From the NCBI GenBank assembly GCA_964016885.1, contig OZ024745.1, positions 46,618,272 through 46,682,271 on the forward strand: a stretch of 64,000 bases of DNA. The letters run 5' to 3'. Positions 22,605 to 32,766 of the stretch are shown piece by piece. Source of the DNA: Eledone cirrhosa. Lineage: Eukaryota > Mollusca > Cephalopoda > Octopoda > Eledonidae. A program made the position numbers and the translations under genes. The notes below the pieces were generated by a model that was given only the letters and a program-made list of their open reading frames with translations, was not told the origin of the DNA and did not search any database. Position 1 is the stretch's first letter. Each line of letters begins with the position of its first letter.

Positions 22605-22960
22605 ATCACCATTATCATTGTTTAATGTCTCTGCTAGTAAGCGTTGGATGGGTTGTCAGCAGGCTGGGTTGGTACTCAAAGCCGAGATACTAACCCTATG
22701 GTTGGCTGGGAGCCTGCATCTTATTTATGTTTCTGGAACTTACTAAGTGCTCAGAGGGACCACTGGCCTCTTACTTGCTTATATACCATCCTGCGCACTA
22801 CCAAGTGCATTTTATCATGATACCAGCACTAGAGAAGTTATCATGTCTTTGACACAGCTGAAAAGTCCTCCTAACCCTTTGGCAGATTTTCTATGGCTAG
22901 ATGCCCTTCTTACTACAAGCCTCTTTACAGAGTGTACTGGGTCTGTTTATCATGTAATGT
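22605..22960 (-). repeat. Antisense tail-family repeat, about two units
   Basis: CACCATTATCATTGTTTAAT start, TTTATCATGATACCAGCACT, TGTCTTTGACACAGCTGAAA, CTAGATGCCCTTCTTACTAC and TTTACAGAGTGTACTGGGTC. Confidence 0.55.
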
Positions 22961-24174
22961 GTGTGTCCTCTAATTTAATGTTTTGACAAAAAAGAAATTG
23001 ATAAAATAAATGCCAGATTTGAAAAAAAAAAAAGCACTGGGTTGACATGATTGATTAAATTAAGGTGGTGCCCCAGCATGACTGAAACAGGCAAAAGAGA
23101 TAAAAAGTTAATAATGTTTAATTATTATGAAATATTATACATTATATATTAGACAGACAGCGTGAACAGTTTATCTATAACTGTCACTTAGATGGTGCAT
23201 TGTTTCTATTTGAAAACAAACTATAGTCTTCTAATAACATTTTTAAACAGAACTCCTACACACATTCTTCACTGTTCTTTCACTTATATGAATGAACAAA
23301 AAAAATAAAATAAATAAAATTAAATAAACATTATATGACATAACATAACAAAATAAAACTAGTTTAAAAAAAAGAAGCTGGTTTTGCCTTCAGTATAATC
23401 AGACAGAAATGTACATTTCATTTCTCTTTTTTTTTCATTTTTTTTTCTGAATATTTACAGCAAATGTTTAGACAAGCTACTCTGCAGTTTATAAAAGACA
23501 CACTTTTTATTTGTGGACATGTTTAAAATCTGAAGCCGATAATAATATAAAAGTTATTAAGAAGCATGGGCTGAAGGCATGATGGGAGAGTTCCTGAGAG
23601 ATGTTTGGAATGTAAGGGTTCGGCAGAAACCAGGTTGATTGATACCGATGAGTCAATAACTGAATTAAAAGTTAATCTACGTGGATGATTAATCATACTG
23701 ATAGAATTTACCCCAGGCTTTCCCAAGATGAGAAACTCATTATGAACTACTGCCTGTATGTATAATCATAGTTCCATAGTTGTACAAGAATACCAGCAAA
23801 AGTAAATCACCCAAAGCAGTGAAAATATATAGCATGAAATACTAACTAGACCAACCAGTAGTAAAAAACAGGGAAATGACTAAAATTTGAATGTCACTGC
23901 ATATTGCTTGTGTGGGATGGTTGCCAACAGGAAGTTAGCAGAAATATAAATAGCATAAAGTATTATGGTGATTTAAATATTTATCAGAGTGGAGGGAATG
24001 TATGAATTAAAGAAGGAGGACTATATTGTTGCTGGTTCCGTTAACTTTTGTCATAATCGCTACTGTTATTGTTTAGTCTCAGATCAGCCTTGATAGAGCA
24101 AATCTCTATGATCAAAGACATTCCAGTTGTGACTATCCTGTCATTTAATTTTCAGGTATAATATCTCTGGAAAT

Positions 24175-24510
24175 GTGAAGGCATGCAGTTTAACAGATAG
24201 GGTGTTTGGCTCATGATCGTAAGTAAGGTCATGAGTTCAATTCTTAGACAAGGCAGTGTGTTGCGTCCTTGAGCATGGTGTGTCTATTTCTCATTGCTCC
24301 TGTTCACTTAGCTGGAAAAAGTGTTTTTTATCTGTAATTCAAAAGGTCAGTCTTGTCACGTGTCATGCTGAATCTCCCTGAGAACTACATTAAGGGTACA
24401 TGTGTCTGTAGAATGCTCAGCCACTTGCATGTTAGTTTCAGGAGCAGACTGTTCTATTGTTGGAATAACTGGAACACTTGTCATTGGAACCAACAGAGGT
24501 CCAACACTTA
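24175..24510 (+). repeat. tRNA-derived SINE head plus distal body
   Basis: Head GCATGCAGTTTAACAGATAG, CTCATGATCGTAAGTAAGGT, B box GAGTTCAATTCTT, TTGAGCATGGTGTG; then the GTCATGCTGAATCTCCCTGA, GCTCAGCCACTTGCATGTTA and GGAACCAACAGAGG blocks. Confidence 0.6.
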
Positions 24511-24630
24511 TCTGGTAGTACATTATCCAATACAAATCTCCTTTCTAAAAGAGTAAGGTGTGATTTCCAGGAAAGCTGGCTGTTATTTCTAGCAATTTCA
24601 GCAATTATGTATACACATACTCATTGGGTT

Positions 24631-24823
24631 GGCGGTGGATTGGCAGTATCGGTAGAGAGTCGGACGCCATGCTTTCCAGCATAGTTACATCCCTTTTACG
24701 GTCTGAGTTCAAATCCCGCCGAGGTTCACTTTGCCTTTTATCCTTACGGGGGTCGATAAAATAAAGTACCAGTAATGTACTGGGTAATTGCTGGCCTTGT
24801 GCCAAAAAAAAGTAGAAACAATT
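24631..24823 (+). repeat. SINE-A copy, near full length
   Basis: GGCGGTGGATTGGCAGTATC head, GAGTTCAAATCCCGCCGAGG, CTTACGGGGGTCGATAAAAT, and a tail with an A-run before GTAGAAACAATT. Confidence 0.88.
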
Positions 24824-25329
24824 ATTGCTGTTGTTGAAGTTGGAAGATGTAGTCTGATTATAATTGAATTGCTGGCTAAGATACTAATAGTGATAGAATT
24901 TGATTGTCAAATAGAGCATGCCACTGCATATTTCTTTTATGGTCAAAAGGGTTAAGTGACCATGATGCACCATGCTCTGAGTGGTGCATCTTGGTCTCAG
25001 ATTAGGTTTGAAGTGACTCTGATGGCAGCTTCATCATCTTTGTAATTGGAAGCTATAGCAACTGCTTTCCATTACATTGACAGTTCAATAGAATTAGGAG
25101 TGTTATCAAAAGCACCCAGGCACAAGAATCTCTAGCAATGGTAGAAATAACCAAAGCTTGCATGTTCTATAAAACATTTTCTTTGTGAATTGCAGCATAT
25201 CAATGATTTATCAAGGATTCCTATAATTTGCAAGACTGGCAATTTTGTAATGAATGATTCAAATTTCTCATCCACACAGATTCTAGACAATATATTAAGA
25301 ATTGAGATGGTGTTGGAGCCACGAAAAAA

Positions 25330-25440
25330 TGCATCCAGTACACCTTGTAAAATGGTTAGTGTTAGAAGAGGCACCCAGCCATAGGAACCATGCTAAATGT
25401 GGAACATGTGAGCAAGATGTAGTTATCTGACTGGTGTAGC
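25330..25440 (+). repeat. Tail-family repeat fragment
   Basis: ATGCATCCAGTACACCTTGT, GTTAGTGTTAGAAGAGGCAC and CCAGCCATAGGAACCATGCT. Confidence 0.5.
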
Positions 25441-25472
25441 CTCAGAAACTAACACCTCATTCAACTTATGGA

Positions 25473-25688
25473 TATAAAAATAATAATTATTTCTACTTTA
25501 GGCACAAGGCCAGCAATTTACCAGTGCATTACTGGTACTTTATTTTATCGACCCCGTAAGGATGAAAGGCAAAGTCAACCTCGGCAGGATTTGAAATCAG
25601 ATCGTAAAGGGACGTAACTATGCTGGAAAGCATGGCTTCCGACCCTCCACCGATACTGCCAAACCACCACCATTATAAAAATAATAAT
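25473..25688 (-). repeat. SINE-A copy with 15-bp target-site duplication
   Basis: Full antisense element at about 25488-25673, flanked by TATAAAAATAATAAT at 25473-25487 and 25674-25688, identical by eye. The head complement is CCGATACTGCCAAACCACCA. Confidence 0.9.
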
Positions 25689-26192
25689 GATGGCTGTTCT
25701 CAGGGAGATGGTGAGTAAGTAGGAAATCCATGAGATCCTTTAAGCTTCCCACGACTACCAAGTGGCTGCTATTTTGACTAAGAGTGTTGTATCCTCTCTC
25801 AAGATATTCAAGTATATAGTGGGAGAGAGGAACATTTTTTAATTCAATTACTAAGACAGTGCTAACCCTCAAAAAGGGGAGGCTATATATATTGTTTAAT
25901 GAGGAGAATGCATGAGAAGAAGAGACCCTACCCCAAGTAGACCCTATAGAGGGACCAGCAGTACAAGTCAGCAGCAGCGTAGTAAGGCAATCAAAGATAT
26001 GAAGATGGGGAAGGCAACCGGTCCATCGGGTATAGCTGCCGAGATGCTGAAGGCATCTGGATCTGTAGGTCACACTATAACCAGGTAATACTAGAAGGTG
26101 CCATACCAAAAGATTGGTGCAGTAGCATCATTGTCAACTGCTACAAAGGTAAAGGCGATGTACTAGATAGAGGAAACTATAGAGGCATAAAG

Positions 26193-26780
26193 TTGATGGA
26201 CCAGGTCATGAAAGTAACAGAAAGAGTTATAGCACAGTTGATTAGGGACCGGGTGAAAATAGACGAGATGCAATTTGGGTTTGTACCAGGAAGAGGCACC
26301 ACTGATGCCCTCTTCCTTGTGAGGCAATTACAGGAAAAGTACCTAGCTAAAAGTAAGCCACTCTACTTGGCATTTGTCGACCTTGAGAAAGCCTTTGACA
26401 GAGTTCCACGTGCTGTAATCTGGTGGGCTCTTAGAAAACTAGGAGTAGATGAATGGCTTGTGAAAGCGGTACAAGCCATGTATAGGGGAGCAGTCAGCAA
26501 AGTTAGGATTAGCAATGAGTATAGCGAGGAATTTAGCGTACAGGTTGGGGTTCACCAGGGCTCTGTTCTTAGCCCCCTCCTGTTCATCATAGTCCTGCAG
26601 GCAATAACGGAGGAGTTTAAGACCGGATGCCCATGGGAACTCCTGTATGCTGATGACCTCGCACTCATAGCTGAATCTATGGTAGAACTAGAGAAGAAAT
26701 TCCAAACTTGGAAGCAGAGACTAGAAAGAAAGGGTCTCAAAGTCAACATGACAAAGACTAAGGTCCTTGTAAGAAGATGA
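26193..26780 (+). pseudogene. LINE reverse transcriptase core (palm domain)
   Basis: 195 residues of RNA-templated DNA polymerase. Residues 26-36 carry MQFGFVPGRGT. Motif A is FVDLEKAFDRVP (61-72) with the catalytic Asp. Motif B is GVHQGSVLSPLLF (119-131). Motif C is LLYADDLALIA, with YADD at 152-155. A thumb-like segment, KFQTWKQRLERKGLKVN, follows before TGA. All three catalytic Asp positions are present, so the loss of function comes from truncation and stops, not active-site decay. The frame continues past the TGA into the finger domain, so the stop is a disabling mutation rather than the natural ORF end. Confidence 0.92.
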
Positions 26781-27161
26781 GAAAACAGAACCCAGATCCC
26801 CTCAGGGAAATGGCCTTGCTCAGTATGTAGGAAAGGTGTAGGTAGGAACTCCATTCTCTGCCCCAAATGCAAACAATGGGTACACAAGAGATGTAGCGGG
26901 ATCTCAGGAAGCTTAATTAAGAATGTAGGCTTCACATGCAGCAGCTGTGCTGAGACAGCAAGCAGCAAACAGCCACAGGAAACAAGTACCACCAATCTCT
27001 GGGAGGGCTCTGTAGAAACAGTAGACAGCTTCTGCTACCTAGGTGACCGAATTAGCAGCGGAGGTGGGTGTTCAGAAAGTACAATAACTGGGGTAAGAAC
27101 GGGATAGAAGAAGTTTAGGGAACTACTACCACTGCTAGCTGCAAAAGGCTTCTCCCTCAGA
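26781..27161 (+). pseudogene. LINE segment with PHD-like zinc finger, continuing the RT frame
   Basis: Between the RT core and the C-terminal region the frame reads CSVCRKGVGRNSILCPKC, then KQWVHKRCSG, and then a CSSC pair. The Cys/His spacing is C-x2-C, C-x2-C, x4-H-x2-C, C-x2-C, which fits a C4HC3 (PHD-type) finger. FCYLGDRISSGGGC follows. An in-frame TAG sits at 27105-27107. The degraded copy at 14375-15300 keeps the same order, so the finger belongs to the family. Confidence 0.8.
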
Positions 27162-27611
27162 ATGAAAGGCAGACTGTATGATGCGTGTATCCGAACAGCA
27201 ATGTTGCATGGTAGTGAGACCTGGGCGCTGAAGGTGGAAGACTTACGTAGATTAGAGAGAAACGAAGCCTGCATGCTCCAGTGGATGTGTAACAGTAATA
27301 TACGTGAACGACAAAGCATAAATGAATTGAGAGAGAGACTGAGCATAAGAGGAATCAAATGCTGTGTGCAGGAGAGGCGGTTGCGCTGGTATGGACATGT
27401 GATGCGTATGAAAGATGACAGCTGCATAAAAAGGTGCAGAGCACTAGAAGTTGATGGAAACCGCGGAGTGGGGAGACCCAAGATGACCTGGGATGAGGTG
27501 ATAAAAGCCGACCTTACCCGATTACACCTCTCAAAGGCAATGACACACGACCGTGACTTCTGGCGTCACGCAGTAATACAGAGTACCCGACCTCCCATGG
27601 GTACAAGCTGA
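27162..27611 (+). pseudogene. LINE ORF C-terminal region
   Basis: 149 codons, open to a TGA at 27609-27611. The order is GRLYDACIRTAMLHGSETWA, LRRLERNEACMLQWMC, RLRWYGHVMRMKDD, RGVGRPKMTWDEVI and HDRDFWRHAV. This is the usual C-terminal signature of several invertebrate LINEs (LYG.E.W.., W.GHV.RM, GRP...W). The internal Met at 27162 is not a true start; the frame continues from upstream. Confidence 0.88.
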
Positions 27612-27894
27612 AGCATATAGACAATATGCCCCCACACCTCCCACCGCAAAGTGGTCGTGGAGGTGCCACGGCAAAAAAGCACCCAGCCCACACTGTAAAG
27701 TGGACGTGTAGGCGCCACGAAAAAGCACCCAGCACTCACTGTAAATGAGGTTGGTGTTAGGAAGGGCATCCAGCTGTAGAAATCAAGCCAAATAAGTTCC
27801 TGTATGAGCAAGGCATGGTCAGCCGACCAGACACTGCCCACAACAGGACAACTCGTCTAACCCATGCTAGCGTGGAAGAACAGACGTAAAACGG

Positions 27895-27925
<31 letters not shown>

Positions 27926-27927
27926 AT
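27612..27927 (+). repeat. LINE 3' UTR and (GAT)n tail, shared with a SINE family
   Basis: Includes GTGCCACGGCAAAAAAGCAC, then CAGCACTCACTGTAAATGAG and GGAAGGGCATCCAGCTGTAG. These also form the 3' body of the SINEs at 361-670 and 56717-57172. The CAAAAAAGCACCCAGC block occurs twice in tandem in diverged form. Confidence 0.85.
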
Positions 27928-28204
27928 ATAGATGTTTTCTTTATTTTCTATGTAGAGTTCATACCAGGCACCTTGCCATGATTTGGTGCTCTTGCTTTAA
28001 GATTCAGGATAGGCATTCCAATTTGCAATAGTTCAAAGCTGCAGTTTCAAAATAAGTATATCACTATAAATGTTTCTAAATCTGCAGGCGAACCATTGCA
28101 GCTCATCAGGCCAGTGCTTATCCCAGTCAAATACTTGTTTTAACTAGAATTTGAATGAAAAAAAAAAAGATAATGGCAAGTCATACTTGATTGTTCACCA
28201 TAGT

Positions 28205-28235
28205 GGTAGTGGTGATGATGATGATGATGATGATG

Positions 28236-28266
<31 letters not shown>

Positions 28267-28282
28267 TATATATATATTTTCA
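28205..28282 (+). repeat. (GAT)n/(TA)n/(CA)n compound microsatellite
   Basis: GATGATGATGATGATGATG passes into TA and then CACA runs. Confidence 0.9.
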
Positions 28283-28711
28283 GATAGATATAGGCATATA
28301 GACATACTCCTGCACACACCCATGAAAATACACACATATATCCAATTTTCATGATGAATTACATCAGGTGTAAGGCAAAAAACATTTAAGTGCTATACTG
28401 TAATATTTCTGAACCTTATTTCCTTCATATCTTTTCTGTCCCTATTTAATATAGTTTGCTCTTCTTGTTTATGTTACAGTTAACAATGTTTTAACAGTTG
28501 CATTTATTTTTTAAAGCCATGCAAATCTTGATGAAAGTTTTCAGATTCTATCTATCTCTATAAGCATGTTAAATAAATAAATGGAAAATAAAAACAAAAT
28601 AGTGCTAGAAAATGTTAACTGCTGAGAACCAGTGACACCCCAATTGAATAAGCATCAGAAACTTCATGGTTAATATATATAAGACTTATGGAGACATAAC
28701 TACAGTTTAAC

Positions 28712-28963
28712 TATCTCATTACTATATTTCTCATGAAATACACTGCCAATGTGTTTCAACTAATTTTGAAAATAATTTAGGAATTTAATAACTAACATTT
28801 TTATTATTAAGCTAAAGTTTGAAACATAACGGAAAAGAAAAAAAAAATTTACATAAAATTATAATAGAAGTTTTAATATAAGTATGAACATTTTAAAACA
28901 GGCAGCTTTGCATCATAGAATCATGGGTGATTTCAGGCAGTTTAGTAATGAAAGAGTTAATGT
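28712..28963 (+). mobile_element. TTAA-type MITE copy
   Basis: Left CATTACTATATTTCTCATGA, interior TTTTGAAAATAATTTAGGAA and TGAACATTTTAAAACAG, right GGCAGTTTAGTAATGAAAGA then GTTAA. Confidence 0.6.
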
Positions 28964-28995
28964 CCCAACATTGACTTTGTTTCCTGATAACTTTC

Positions 28996-29235
28996 TTAAA
29001 CCTTTTTGATATTAACCCACTCAAAACTGACTCTGTTTCTATAAAATAAAACCACCAATATTAAAAGGTTCCTACTTAAATTAAAACCTTCCAAAATAAT
29101 TTTGTATAAGAATATTTTGTTATATTACAAATAACATCTTAACAAAATCATAATTTTAGTAAATCCTTCCAAAATTCTTCATTAAATAATTATAATACAA
29201 AGTGTTACATTAGAAATATACTATTAAAAGGGATA
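28996..29235 (-). mobile_element. TTAA-type MITE copy
   Basis: TTAAACCTTTTTGATATTAA left end, interior AAATCCTTCCAAAATTCTTC, and ATTAGAAATATACTATTAAA right end. It lies head-to-tail inverted next to the previous copy, so the pair could form a weak hairpin. Confidence 0.6.
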
Positions 29236-29239
29236 ATAT

Positions 29240-29580
29240 TTCATATTTCTTCATAAAATATATTTTCAAAGGTGTAGATTAAGATCAATTTCTTTTAAAT
29301 TTAATATGCTTTTTTTTTCTTTTACAATTCAGAATTGTAGAAATGACACTATAAAATATATGATCCAGTATAAAATATATGACATTGTTCTTACAGATAT
29401 TCATTATCAACATAAAATTAGAAGGCATAACGAAAAAAAATTTAAGTTTATGTTTAGACTATTGAAAATACAAATCAAAAGTATTCAATAAATCAAAGCA
29501 ACAACAAATAGAGTATACAATGATGAAAGTATCTAAATAATAAGTTAATTATTATCATCAATCAAATTATTTCATTAAAT
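29240..29580. other. Non-genic AT-rich interval
   Basis: No recognised feature. An open frame of 61 codons here has simple AT-rich composition. Confidence 0.4.
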
Positions 29581-29584
29581 CGAT

Positions 29585-29685
29585 CCGATGCATTAATAAA
29601 GTACCAGTAACACACTGGGTCGATTTAATTGACTTTACCCTCCCCCAAAATAGTTGGCTTTGTGCCTAAATCAGAAACCATAATT
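29585..29685 (+). repeat. Older SINE-A-related 3' fragment
   Basis: AATAAAGTACCAGTAACACA, GGTCGATTTAATTGACTTTA and TTGGCTTTGTGCCTAAATCA. Confidence 0.55.
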
Positions 29686-29894
29686 AAGATGGATCAGAGA
29701 AAATAGGTTACTGAGGAAAGTTTCAGCTAAACAGAGGATGGTCTGATGGTCTGGTGGTGGAACAACAGATAGAGCTGTTAAAGAAAAGAGGCAGGTATGG
29801 AGAAAGGGGGTCAGTAAAGGTCAATATCTGGCAGCTAAAAAGGAAGGTAGACTACAGGTATACATTGCATGCAGAACATCTAGTATGAAAAAGT

Positions 29895-30045
29895 GGCTCA
29901 ACAATATTGGCCTACTAATTTCTTTATCGGGCCCCAAAAGGATGAAAGGCAAAGTGGGCCTTGGCAGGATTTGAAAACTCAGAATGCAGAAATTGGGAAC
30001 AAACATCCAATTCTCTAATCGCACTGCTAAATTAATTGCCTTAAT
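29895..30045 (-). repeat. Older SINE-A-related copy
   Basis: GGATGAAAGGCAAAGTGGGC, GGCAGGATTTGAAAACTCAG, CTGCTAAATTAATTGCCTTA. The near-identical paralogue at 30895-31030 shares the unusual GGATTTGAAGACTCAGAATG. Confidence 0.6.
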
Positions 30046-30051
30046 GTGTAT

Positions 30052-30054
30052 GTC

Positions 30055-30125
<71 letters not shown>

Positions 30126-30165
30126 ACATTAAAAGGTGATGATGGTGATGATGTATATATATATA
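30052..30165 (+). repeat. Long (TA)n microsatellite
   Basis: Pure TA for about 60 bp (30062-30122), then GATGATGGTGATGATG and TA again. Confidence 0.95.
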
Positions 30166-30894
30166 TATACAAACACATACACATGTACACACATACATAT
30201 CTACACACACATACACATATATATGCATAGCTTTTTTTTTGTATTTGTTTTATATTACTAAGTAATCAAAACAACATGTGAGAAATATCTGGGGGTTGTA
30301 TGTAATTCTTTCTCTTTCTTTCTAATAACAAACACACACACATGCACAGACAGAGTCACAAACACATATGTACATGCAAACATAATCAAAGTTGGCCGGC
30401 TTTAATTTATATCTACTTTAACAATAACTGTGACCTGGTTTCAATTCCTAGATGGAACAAACAGCACTAAAAAAATCCTTTATCATTAATTTATATCCTG
30501 TACAACATGAAATCGCATGAGCAAGACATTCTTGAAAAGTTCAAAGCTGTACAATGATTGCATCACATTAAAAGTTAAAGTCATTACTTTAGTTTGCTGC
30601 AAATTTTCACAACAATCTGTTCACTAGATCATTATAGGATGTTAAGAGTTAAGCTATTCTCATTAGGCTAGTGCTTATCCTGGGTTTTGTGGCGTTAAGT
30701 GAGTAAGAGAACAAGACTACCCATTGGACAGGACACCTGTCCATCACAGAGTTAAACCCCCAGCTATTGCTGGTACTCCTTTTCAGCTGAATACACAGAA
30801 GCTTTCGCTAAGGCTTTCAGTGCTCATACAATTGTGAACATACATGAATACCTTCTTGAACCTCCCTCTCTTGGTCTAGCAGAACATCTAATAT

Positions 30895-31030
30895 GACAAG
30901 AGGGCTCACCAATATTTCTTTATCGGTCACAAAAGGATGAAAGGCAAAGTGGGTCTTGGCAGGATTTGAAGACTCAGAATGCAGAAACTGGGAACAAATA
31001 TCTAACTCTTTAATGGCTCTTGCCTTAATG
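30895..31030 (-). repeat. Older SINE-A-related copy
   Basis: TATTTCTTTATCGGTCACAA, GATGAAAGGCAAAGTGGGTC and GGATTTGAAGACTCAGAATG, antisense. Confidence 0.6.
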
Positions 31031-31138
31031 AAGTGTTTTGCTCAAGAACACAACAAAAACCCCAGTCCAGGAATCGAACCCATGATATTATGATCATAAG
31101 TCCTACACCCTGACCACTAGGCCACACTCCTCCATGAT
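31018..31138 (-). repeat. tRNA-like SINE head, minus strand
   Basis: Read on the minus strand: GTGTGGCCTAGTGGTCAGGG (A box) and ATGGGTTCGATTCCTGG (a consensus B box). It is the most tRNA-like head in the window, but the anticodon arm is not canonical, no acceptor stem pairs, and it runs into the SINE-type GTTCTTGAGCAAAACACTT. Confidence 0.65.
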
Positions 31139-31363
31139 CTATTTATTTACTCTCTCCCAAATGGAAACCCAGCCAGTGCACATCCTCATACATTTACTTA
31201 GTGATTCTTCCATCACTATTTTGGCAAGTATAGAGAAACTTATGCTTTGCTGATGAGGTTATAATACTAAAATATGTCAATATGTCAAAAGTTGTCTCTC
31301 ATACTTGTCAAAATGATTAAAACAATATAAGTTATTAGAATTAGATCAATAAAACTTTAGTGA

Positions 31364-31614
31364 TTAATCCTTTTGAAACCATATTTAGTTACTTTTGAAA
31401 GAAATCAAGACAAGAACTTGGAGGGATTTGGTAAATTAACTAATTTCTCCATTATTAAGCTACTGTTTGAAACATAACTTAATAAAACTTCTTACACAAA
31501 GTTTTGACAGAGGGTTAACACTTAAATATAAACACTTTAAAACACTTAAATATAAACACTTTTGTATTATAGAACCAGGGATGGTTTCAGGTAGGTTAGT
31601 ATGAAAAAGGTCAA
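31364..31614 (+). mobile_element. TTAA-type MITE ending 8 bp from a FAM81 splice donor
   Basis: Left TTAATCCTTTTGAAACCATA, interior GGGATTTGGTAAATTAACTA and ACTTAAATATAAACACTTTT, right GGTTAGTATGAAAAAGGTCA with TCAA in place of TTAA. The donor GT of FAM81 exon 1 (coding) is at 31623-31622. Confidence 0.75.
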
Positions 31615-31623
31615 AGTAATTAC

Positions 31624-31894
31624 CTGTATATCATGATTCAAACTGTTGACAACATTTATTATCATGGTAATGTGTTCCTTAAGCATCAATTTAGCTGGCT
31701 GCACTTTTGCATTAGAACCGTCTCTTAATTCTTGGAGGATTTCTTCCTTAATTTTCAAAGCATGATTAATCAGAACTTCTGACATTCGCTCCTGCTGCTG
31801 AAAATGACTTTCAGTTGCATCAAGATGGGGACTTGTTTGATAAGGTAACTCATGAGTTTGGTCAATTGGAGGTAGTAGTGATGGTGTATTCATC
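31624..31894 (-). CDS. FAM81A: FAM81 first coding exon (start codon 31893-31891)
   Basis: The acceptor TTGTTATTCAG|G is followed immediately by ATG (31893-31891). The exon has 90 codons to the donor ATACAG|GTAATT, phase 0. The N-terminal ~35 residues are proline/histidine-rich and probably disordered (MNTPSLLPPIDQTHELPYQT). The helix that follows (MSEVLINHALKIKEEILQEL, then AKLMLKEHITMIINVVNSLN, HDIQ) matches the vertebrate FAM81A segment LVEHAFRIKDDIVNSLQ....LEEHI..I..IV..LNRDI. The start was chosen because the upstream in-frame Met lies beyond the acceptor, in the intron. No signal peptide or membrane segment is present. Confidence 0.85.
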
Positions 31895-32624
31895 CTGAAT
31901 AACAAATATATTTAAGATAACTTGAATTTCGTGTTCAGCAAAGATAACAGAATTTGGTGTTCAGCAAAGGAAAACAAAACTAGATTTTCATTTGTTGTTA
32001 TTCAAAATAGCCAAGAAATTATCCTTGGTTCTATGATACAAAATTGTTTGATTTAAAGAGTTAGCAATTGTGACAATCTGTAGCTTTTACAGCATTAGAT
32101 TTGACACAGTATTCTTAGAGTTGGTACAGCTATTTATTAACAGCCATAATGCTTGATAAAATTTCATGCTGGATAAATACTATTTATGAAAATTTATAAG
32201 ATAGCTTTTCCTCACATACTGGTTGCTCTCCTAGTCTATACACAAAGGGGGATAAGCAGGATTACTAAAAGATTACAAGAAAAATTACTGAAAAGGCACA
32301 AAAAGACAAGCTACAAGCTTAAAGTTAACTTTTGGTGGTTGTTGTTGTTGTTAGGTCTGCTTTAATTAGATCAATTCTGATCAAGCAGTTCCAGTCATGA
32401 CTATGTATGTAGTGATCCTATATTAGCTTTGCTCTGTCCCGGTTCTATCTATTTTTTCTTACTCATTCTGTTGTTTCTCAATCTAATCCTTTCTCACCAA
32501 AGCCACATTCATCTTGAACGCCCTTTCTCCCTCAATTTTCTTTTCAAACACTCATATTAAACATATACTATATTAACATAACCTGGTTAAAAGAATACCT
32601 TTCTTCAACTCCAAGAAGGCTTCA

Positions 32625-32766
32625 AAAAGAGCTATCAATTCTGTTGACAACAAAAGGTTTCTCTCAATGAAAGAAAGGCCAGCTGTATGATGACTGTGCA
32701 CAGTACAATGTTTCATGCTAGTGAGACATGGGCAATGGCATAAATATTGAAGCATTCTGTTTTTTA
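32625..32766 (+). pseudogene. LINE fragment (family of 25945-27927)
   Basis: CTGTTGACAACAAAAGGTTT, GAAAGAAAGGCCAGCTGTAT, GTACAATGTTTCATGCTAGT and GAGACATGGGC correspond to the AAKGFSL.MKGRLYD.C.RT.MLHGSETWA coding block. Confidence 0.65.

Larger units (their letters stand above)
25945..27927 (+). mobile_element. Non-LTR retrotransposon (LINE), 5'-truncated, with 3' UTR and (GAT)n tail
   Basis: This is the best-preserved LINE here. RT coding starts at about 25950 (KMGKATGPSGIAAEMLKA, frameshifted near 26085), continues through 26193-27611, and is followed by a roughly 310-bp 3' UTR. The UTR ends in AACCCATGCTAGCGTGGAAG and (GAT)n. From 26193 to 27611 a single frame is maintained with only two in-frame stops (26778-26780 and 27105-27107). 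No endonuclease domain is present, so the copy is dead. Relatives at 3885-4112, 14375-15300, 32625-32766 and 53585-54115 are far more decayed. I do not assign a clade. Confidence 0.9.
15605..31623 (-). other. FAM81 intron 2, 16 kb, repeat-rich
   Basis: Holds the 16510-16626 and 20512-21041 hairpins, the 25945-27927 LINE, several SINEs, MITEs and microsatellites. Stretches with nothing assigned are about 15650-16500, 17000-17480, 18000-19010, 19150-20320, 21430-22100, 22990-24170 and 28000-28700. Confidence 0.7.

Noticed and set aside
25618..26109. 163-codon minus-strand frame
   Set aside because: It spans a SINE and the antisense side of the LINE RT; no family resemblance.
26552..27841. Minus-strand frames of 147, 148 and about 70-90 codons across the LINE
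   Set aside because: Antisense of the well-supported plus-strand LINE ORF and 3' UTR.
29821..30228. 135-codon frame rich in IYIYIY
   Set aside because: Product of (TA)n and a SINE; similar IY/TH-rich frames at 5908-6205, 20324-20521, 28140-28354, 35000-35197, 36554-36855 and 43903-44195 were dropped for the same reason.
31018..31138. Possible tRNA gene on the minus strand (good A and B boxes)
   Set aside because: No acceptor or anticodon stem pairing and it continues into a SINE body; the same holds for the heads at 361, 10086, 22105, 24175 and 57172.
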